From NCBI GenBank assembly GCA_039613835.1, contig CP154827.1, positions 1,714,001-1,778,000 on the forward strand: a stretch of 64,000 nt of DNA, read 5' to 3'. Source of the DNA: Acetobacteraceae bacterium. Its GTDB lineage: Bacteria; Pseudomonadota; Alphaproteobacteria; Acetobacterales; Acetobacteraceae. Both the position numbers and the translations under genes were made by a program. Positions 60,046-64,000 of the stretch are shown here, one piece after another (within the stretch, counting starts at the first letter, position 1; each line of letters starts with the position of its first letter). The notes under the pieces were generated by a model. That model was not told the origin of the DNA. It saw nothing but the letters and a program-made list of their open reading frames with translations, and did no database searches.

Positions 60046-61263
60046 TCAGTCAAGGATGATGACGACGCGACGATTTTGCGGTTCACGCGTGTTCAGCTTC
60101 GTGCGCACGAGAGGGTCCGCGTCCCCGAAACCGGGGGTTTCGATCGTGCGCTCAGCCACACCATCGCGGATCAACTCAGATTTGACCGCACGCGCCCGGC
60201 GGAGGGGGAGCTGCATATTATAGGCCTTGCCCCGCGCGCCCGGGTGGCCTGCACTATTATCCGTATAGCCATTGACCTTGATACGCGTCTCTCCAACATT
60301 TGAGGCATTCTGGGCGGCAGCTTCGATAACCGCGCGCGCCCGGTTTGAGAGATCGGCTTTGTCCCAATCGAAAAAGACAAGATAGGTGCGTGCCGGGGCA
60401 GGGCCGGGTGCCTGAATTGGCGTATCCACGTGCGGCGCGGGCGGTGGCGGCGGGTTGAACTCATAACGCAACCCCAGCATGGCGGAATGATTGAAATAAG
60501 TCGTGGTTGAGCGATTTCCCTCCGCTACGGCGCCCGGCATGTAGCCAGCATCTGTCAGCACGCCATTTGCGCGGCCATGGTGGCTTTGCGGCCCCAGCAT
60601 CGTCATGAAACGATATTCAGTTGTGAGAGACAGGCCCGGCGCGTGCGGGACCGAGAAGGCGAGGCCAAAAATAGCCTGATAGGCAAAATTGCCGAATGTG
60701 CCGCCAACATGCTGGTTATAACCCAGTGACGGGATGGCGATATTGAAGTCGCTTCTCTGCCACGCATAACCAATACCCGCGCCGAAATAAGGGAAGATCC
60801 AATTTTTCCCCAGATCCATGTCAAATAATGCATTGGCCATGGCGCCATAAACTTTCTGACCGCCATTTGTGACCGGGGAACCATGGTTGCTGCGATAATA
60901 GCCGAGATTGCTGTCCCGGTAATTGCCTTCAACTTCAACGCGGAACCCATTGCCGAAGCCCCAACCGACCGAGCCCAGCTCTGCCGCGCCGACATCATAT
61001 TTATCGCGTCCGACCGGAAAACTGGGAGAACTGCGATTGACCTGATCCTGATTGAAAGTCGCCCCGCCCTCACCGTTTATATAAAGTCCGGTCACAGGTT
61101 GGGCTTTCGCAACGCAGATGGTTCCGATGGAAAAAATCAGGCCGAGCGCGAAACCTGCCAGGCGATGGCGACGGGGCATGTAAGCGCGTTTCCCGTAGGT
61201 GCGCGACAGAAATTTAACGGCGCATGACCCGTTTAGCTTATCGTGTCGGGTCCAGGTTGCCAT
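60046..61263 (-). CDS. OmpA-family outer membrane protein
   Basis: About 405 aa from ATG 61263, which has GGAGAA 6 bases upstream; an ATG at 61179 (MPRRHRLAGFALGLIF) is the alternative just before the signal peptide, which ends near AKA. The N-terminal part is a beta-barrel (GLYINGEGGATFNQD, alternating hydrophobic strands, YGAMANALFDMDLGKNWIFP), followed by a Pro-rich linker (NPPPPPAPHVD) and a C-terminal OmpA peptidoglycan-binding domain (YLVFFDWDKADLSNRAR, IKVNGYTDNSAGHPGARGKA, PLRRARAVKSELIRDGV, NRRVVIIL). It ties the outer membrane to peptidoglycan. Intact. Confidence 0.9.
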   Translation of the reverse strand: MATWTRHDKLNGSCAVKFLSRTYGKRAYMPRRHRLAGFALGLIFSIGTICVAKAQPVTGLYINGEGGATFNQDQVNRSSPSFPVGRDKYDVGAAELGSVGWGFGNGFRVEVEGNYRDSNLGYYRSNHGSPVTNGGQKVYGAMANALFDMDLGKNWIFPYFGAGIGYAWQRSDFNIAIPSLGYNQHVGGTFGNFAYQAIFGLAFSVPHAPGLSLTTEYRFMTMLGPQSHHGRANGVLTDAGYMPGAVAEGNRSTTTYFNHSAMLGLRYEFNPPPPPAPHVDTPIQAPGPAPARTYLVFFDWDKADLSNRARAVIEAAAQNASNVGETRIKVNGYTDNSAGHPGARGKAYNMQLPLRRARAVKSELIRDGVAERTIETPGFGDADPLVRTKLNTREPQNRRVVIILD

Positions 61264-61443
61264 CGCATGTTCTCCGTGCTCGGTGATCACCTCGGCCTGT
61301 GGGGGATCATTGTTGTGTTAAAAGACGCAGCGCGCCCAAGAGTTCGCATCATGGTGAAGGGCCACGAACCCTGTATCATGATCCGGATTAAAGGAAACTT
61401 TTCCCGCCATGCAGCGGGAATCAGCCTTGTCCTCCGCCATATG

Positions 61444-61776
61444 TCAGTCGGATGATCCATGCCGGGTTGTCAGCTCTTTTTCAATCGGGTCAGAAACAAC
61501 AGAGGTTTCAAGCTCCAATATCCAGAGACCCGGATCATATTTCTCCTGACGGATGAAGAACGAGTCAAGATCACCCTGACTCGCCATGGGCAGTCGCTCC
61601 CAACCATCTGAGAGTGCGAGTTACCTCAATACCGCAATGTTTCGGTTTCTGTCGATCAATATGGTGTACGGCGTGCCGGCATCAATATCACCTTTTTTGA
61701 CAATTGTTGCGATATTGCCGCACTGCGTCTGCTGTCGTATCAGGGTGCGAATCCAGAATTCTGTTTTTAATCTCAT
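61444..61776 (-). pseudogene. DUF1491-family protein with in-frame TAA
   Basis: From ATG 61776 the sequence reads MRLKTEFWIRTLIRQQTQCG, ATIVKKGDIDAGTPYTILID and RNRNIAVLR; then an in-frame TAA (61621-61623). The same frame continues LALSDGWERLPMASQGDLDS, FFIRQEKYDPGLWILELE and ends at 61444. The two halves together match the DUF1491 pattern (LKTE-W..LIR, RRGD-DAG, DADAY..R....DPDLWV-E-E) over about 110 aa. The most likely change is a CAA Gln codon to TAA. The gene starts 8 bases after the S41 peptidase stop and would be in its operon. Function of the family is unknown. Confidence 0.78.
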
Positions 61777-61784
61777 GTGATCGA

Positions 61785-63413
61785 TCAGGGAAGCTGAGTA
61801 TTCGGCGCGTCAATATCGGGTATCGCCCGCAACGCTGCTTTATAAAGGAGGGGATGCGTGACAATGGATCTGGCAATATCCAGATCGGCATCCGTCCCTA
61901 AGGCCGCGGGGCATTGACGCCGGATTTCAAGGATACGTGGCACAGGGACAGGGTAGCGTAAATCCCGTGAAACGCGGATGAGACTTTCATTCAGCAAGTG
62001 GCCGGTTTGAAGAGCCGATAATTGCTCCTGCAAATAGGCGCTGCCACGCGAGGTGCAGATTTGGGGGATGATGCCTACGCCCTGAAGGGGCCAACCTAAA
62101 GGGGTGAGCACGCGGCTCCACGTCACGAAGATTTCACCCTTATTTGGCATCTGCCCAACGGCCTGCACCAGCCCTTTACCCAAAGTGGCGCTGCCAACCA
62201 CCACGGCGCGCCGATGGTCAGCCAGCGCAGCGGCAAGGATTTCCGCCGCGCTGGCCGTGCGTCCATCGACGAGGATGGCGATCGGCAGATTTTGCGTCAT
62301 ATCGCCGCCCTGCACGGTCCAGATGTGATTGGCCTGCGGGTCCCGGCCTTTTGTGACCACGGCAATGCCATGATTCAGGACCAGCGCAACCGCTGTCACG
62401 GCCTGTTGAAGGACGCCGCCGCGATCTCCCCGCAAGTCCAGAATGAGGGCTCTGATTTTATCTTCCATCAGGGCCTGATCAAGATATTGGCTGAGCTCCT
62501 CCGCTGTATCGGAAGAGAATGCCGTAATCCGGAAAATCGCTACCCGGTTTCGGACCTCGACATAGACGGTTTGCGGGGGGACCTGTTGAAGGCGGATTTC
62601 CTGCTCAAATGCGGCCTCACCAGGTTTACGCAGGGTGAGCCTGATGGCACGCCCGGCGGGGCCTTGCAGCATTGACGCAATCTCGTCCAGATTCTCGCCC
62701 TTCGCACGCTGCCCGTTGACGGCCAGAAGATACGTCCCCGCATCAAGCCCGGCGGACCAGGCCGGACCATTGGCGTTGATGGATGAAATAATGACCGCAT
62801 CATGTGACAGGCCCAATGTCACACCAATATTGCCCTCATCCCCTAATCTCTCCCGCCGATCATCGGCGGCGGGGTCAGGCCCGACATAGCGGGAGTACGG
62901 GTCAAGATGGTTGAAGAGCTCATCAAAGAAACTCTGCATAAGCGCTTCCTGACCGGCGGCGCGCAAAGTTTTTGAGTGCGCCCAGGCCGTATTGAACGCC
63001 TTGATGGTAAACTGAACGCAGCTCGATAAATCCGCGCCATTGGGCGGGGTAAAGCTGGCGATTTTCTTCTGACCCATATCCATTCTGACAGATTGCGATG
63101 TCTTGCCATCACCGGGCAGAATGGTGAGGGAAATGGAAGGGTCGATGGCTATCAGGCCATCCAGTCCCCAAAAACAGAAAGTCTTGAAATCCTGTGGTTC
63201 AAGGGTACGCGGATAGATGAAGCGGAGGGCGGATTCAATGACACTGGCAACGAGGCTTTGATTGAGGGTCACAACCTCATCCGCCCTGACCTGGATCGGC
63301 GTCAAGACAAGCCATGCACAGAAAAGAGCACTGCATAAAGGCCGTGCATTTTGTGCAAAGGATGCTTTGAAGGGTTTCAGGGCAAAGGACCTTGCAGACC
63401 GAAATACAGCCAA
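61785..63413 (-). CDS. S41-family C-terminal processing peptidase
   Basis: Exported serine peptidase of the CtpA/Prc type, 542 aa, with a signal peptide ending near IQVRA. A PDZ domain (IGVTLGLSHDAVIISSINAN to RKPGEAAFEQE) precedes the catalytic core: ILDLRGDRGGVLQQAV, the nucleophile Ser in DGRTASAAEILAAALADH and the Lys in VVVGSATLGKGLVQAV, then PLGWPLQGVGIIPQ. It cleaves C-terminal tails of envelope proteins. A TTG (63413) is the first possible start; no strong ribosome site. Intact. Confidence 0.88.
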   Translation of the reverse strand: MAVFRSARSFALKPFKASFAQNARPLCSALFCAWLVLTPIQVRADEVVTLNQSLVASVIESALRFIYPRTLEPQDFKTFCFWGLDGLIAIDPSISLTILPGDGKTSQSVRMDMGQKKIASFTPPNGADLSSCVQFTIKAFNTAWAHSKTLRAAGQEALMQSFFDELFNHLDPYSRYVGPDPAADDRRERLGDEGNIGVTLGLSHDAVIISSINANGPAWSAGLDAGTYLLAVNGQRAKGENLDEIASMLQGPAGRAIRLTLRKPGEAAFEQEIRLQQVPPQTVYVEVRNRVAIFRITAFSSDTAEELSQYLDQALMEDKIRALILDLRGDRGGVLQQAVTAVALVLNHGIAVVTKGRDPQANHIWTVQGGDMTQNLPIAILVDGRTASAAEILAAALADHRRAVVVGSATLGKGLVQAVGQMPNKGEIFVTWSRVLTPLGWPLQGVGIIPQICTSRGSAYLQEQLSALQTGHLLNESLIRVSRDLRYPVPVPRILEIRRQCPAALGTDADLDIARSIVTHPLLYKAALRAIPDIDAPNTQLP

Positions 63414-63471
63414 ACACTATACAGTGTAAAAAATTTTTCGTGCAATGCAAATGCGGCTTGCCGCGGGCCCT

Positions 63472-64000
63472 TCAGAAGCGCACAGGCCGTGGCGGCCCAT
63501 CACGATGCGTCCGCCCCCCCCCCTCCGGGTTGGCTTTGGTCGCCTTGCGCTTCCGTGGCGCCGCGCTGGTTGCCGCCTTTTTCCTGGTTTTGGCCGTCGC
63601 TTTTTTGTCTGCACCTGGCTTTTTGGCGCTGGGCGCCGCTTTTTTGACGCCTTTCTTCGCAGGGGCCTTTAAAGGTTTCCCCTTTTCAGCCAGGAGGGTC
63701 ACAGCCTCATCAAGCGTGACATCATCCATGTTACTGCCGCGCGGCAGGGTGGCGATGATCTGCCCATGCTGCACATACGGCCCGAACCGACCCTTGCGGA
63801 CCATTACGCTTTCATCATCTTTGGGGTGTTTGCCAAGGTTGCGGATGCTGGCCAGTTTCTGGGCCAGGCAATCCACGGCACGATTGGCGCCAACCGTCAG
63901 AACATCATCATCCTTGCCAAGCGTGGCATAAATGCCGCCCATTTTTATGAAAGGGCCGAAACGTCCGAGACCCGCCTCCATCATCTCGCCGGATTCCGGG
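63472..64000 (-). CDS. topA: DNA topoisomerase I, C-terminal part
   Basis: The gene runs off the right edge. About 176 C-terminal residues are visible: two topoisomerase C-terminal repeats (LGRFGPFIKMGGIYATL, RKGRFGPYVQHGQIIATLP), then SNMDDVTLDEAVTLLAEKGK and a long Lys/Ala-rich tail typical of alphaproteobacterial TopA. Near the end a run of ten C (63514-63523, G in the gene) sets the frame: as written the protein ends GGGRTHRDGPPRPVRF, whereas one more base would give GGGADAS and an immediate stop, closer to relatives. The tail is not catalytic, so the enzyme should be active either way. Confidence 0.9.
   Translation of the reverse strand, partial: PESGEMMEAGLGRFGPFIKMGGIYATLGKDDDVLTVGANRAVDCLAQKLASIRNLGKHPKDDESVMVRKGRFGPYVQHGQIIATLPRGSNMDDVTLDEAVTLLAEKGKPLKAPAKKGVKKAAPSAKKPGADKKATAKTRKKAATSAAPRKRKATKANPEGGGRTHRDGPPRPVRF
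63514..63523. repeat. Ten-base C mononucleotide run in the 3' end of topA
   Basis: The longest homopolymer noted in the window (G10 in topA sense). Its length decides which C-terminus topA has. Runs of this size are hypermutable in cells lacking mismatch repair and are error-prone in sequencing. Confidence 0.95.

Noticed and set aside
36245..61623. Stop-codon recoding (TGA as Trp, selenocysteine, amber suppression)
   Set aside because: Interruptions use TAG, TGA and TAA alike, occur next to genes with frameshifts, and normal genes here end with all three stops.
1..64000. CRISPR array or defence island
   Set aside because: No regularly spaced repeats, cas, restriction or toxin-antitoxin genes were recognised.

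Overview
The window reads as a chromosome segment of an alphaproteobacterium, most likely an acetic acid bacterium (Acetobacteraceae). The support is the moderately GC-rich coding sequence, the IF-3 N-terminus, a DUF3035 lipoprotein, a CHAP lipoprotein next to recX, the ADP-heptose gene set and the general protein style. No rRNA, CRISPR array, intact prophage or intact insertion sequence was seen. One tRNA (Lys, TTT) is present.

Layout. 0-3 kb: end of a heptosyltransferase, thrS, and infC, which appears to start at a non-standard ATA codon, then a terminator. 3-9.7 kb (minus): broken hrpB, an HtrA protease, an OmpR/HK two-component pair and a broken SIMPL-domain gene. 9.7-20 kb: a DsbD/ScsB-type protein, a broken FAH-family gene, uvrA, ssb (with a perfect 19-bp inverted repeat inside the gene), gyrA, coaD, a broken cyclophilin, tRNA-Lys. 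20-36 kb is the accessory and decaying part: a broken secreted protein, a broken sugar transporter, a minus-strand cluster of FeeM-like acyltransferase, ICMT-family methyltransferase and GGDEF-EAL protein, a collapsed RND efflux operon, AT-rich gaps, a small HTH protein, an unknown pair, and broken hslO. 36-64 kb is mostly housekeeping: argF-argD, a broken D-aminopeptidase, recX, a CHAP lipoprotein, tatA, ribF, the heptose cluster hldD-gmhB-hldE plus an AGE-family epimerase, ileS-lspA, a DUF3035 lipoprotein, mutL with an in-frame stop, an EamA exporter, parE, an Rrf2 regulator beside cysK with an in-frame stop, an OmpA-like protein, an S41 peptidase with a DUF1491 gene containing an in-frame stop, and the 3' end of topA.

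How it fits together. The main theme is selective gene decay. Long essential genes (thrS, uvrA, gyrA, ileS, parE) are open, while more than a dozen dispensable or stress genes carry frameshifts, nonsense codons or large deletions. Most frameshifts lie in mononucleotide runs, and mutL, whose loss raises exactly that error class, is itself interrupted. Sequencing error in homopolymers is the main competing explanation for single indels, but it does not explain the in-frame stops (TAG, TGA, TAA in four genes) or the large RND deletions. This looks like a recently host-restricted or otherwise relaxed lineage in early genome reduction; that is inference.
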